This document shows, piece after piece, positions 5,860 through 5,877 of a stretch of DNA of 5,877 bases. The stretch's first letter is position 1, and every line of letters begins with the position of its first letter. The DNA comes from Clostridia bacterium. Its GTDB lineage: Bacteria; Bacillota; Clostridia; Christensenellales; QALW01. The position numbers and the translations under genes were made by a program. Below the pieces are notes generated by a model. It was not told the origin of the DNA, made no database searches, and saw only the letters and a program-made list of their open reading frames with translations. Where the stretch lies: the NCBI GenBank assembly GCA_017964345.1, contig JAGCSD010000114.1, positions 1 to 5,877 on the forward strand, written 5' to 3'.

Positions 5860-5865
5860 ATTATA
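5860..5865 (-). promoter_or_regulatory. -10 box of the YegP-like gene promoter (partial)
   Basis: A perfect TATAAT on the minus strand, 45 bases before the start codon. A -35 box at 17-base spacing would lie near 5883-5888, outside the window, so only half of the promoter can be seen. Confidence 0.6.
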
Positions 5866-5877
5866 CCGTAAGGAAGA

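Overview
The window looks like chromosomal DNA from an endospore-forming member of the Firmicutes, most likely a Clostridia lineage of moderately high GC (roughly mid-50s percent by eye, not computed). The reasons are the sporulation and germination genes spoIIR, sleB and ypeB, a YhaM-type exoribonuclease, strong AGGAGG-like ribosome binding sites and sigma-A promoters of Firmicutes type. All seven genes lie on the minus strand, so the biological reading order runs from high to low coordinates. Coding density is high and the longest gap between genes is about 144 bases. I see no tRNA, rRNA, CRISPR array, insertion sequence or prophage gene.

In transcription order: (1) a two-repeat UPF0339/YegP-like protein (5447-5815) with a strong ribosome binding site, a -10 box at the window edge and a clear intrinsic terminator; (2) a tightly packed sporulation/germination operon of spoIIR (4808-5302), sleB (4182-4811) and ypeB (2887-4176), joined by overlapping or nearly overlapping stop and start codons; (3) a YhaM-like 3'-5' exoribonuclease (1861-2820) with its own sigma-A-like promoter, followed by a small DUF2508-like protein (1630-1815); (4) glgA, glycogen synthase (73-1527), with a near-consensus promoter and a hairpin terminator at the left edge of the window.

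How the genes work together: SpoIIR is the forespore signal that triggers processing of pro-sigma-E in the mother cell. SleB is the cortex-lytic enzyme used at germination, and YpeB is its partner and stabiliser. The operon therefore joins an early forespore developmental signal to an enzyme that is packaged in the forespore and used only at germination. YhaM (RNA turnover), the DUF2508-like protein, YegP-like protein and GlgA (carbon storage) have no obvious direct link to it.

The most interesting non-coding signal is a set of intergenic hairpins. Two of them (1823-1854 and 5308-5340) place the ribosome binding site of the next gene inside the 3' arm of the stem. Together with the hairpin after glgA, they hold all three copies of the hexamer TCATAC that I could find in the minus-strand reading of the window. 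I found no clearly new multi-gene system; most of the window is ordinary housekeeping and sporulation content.
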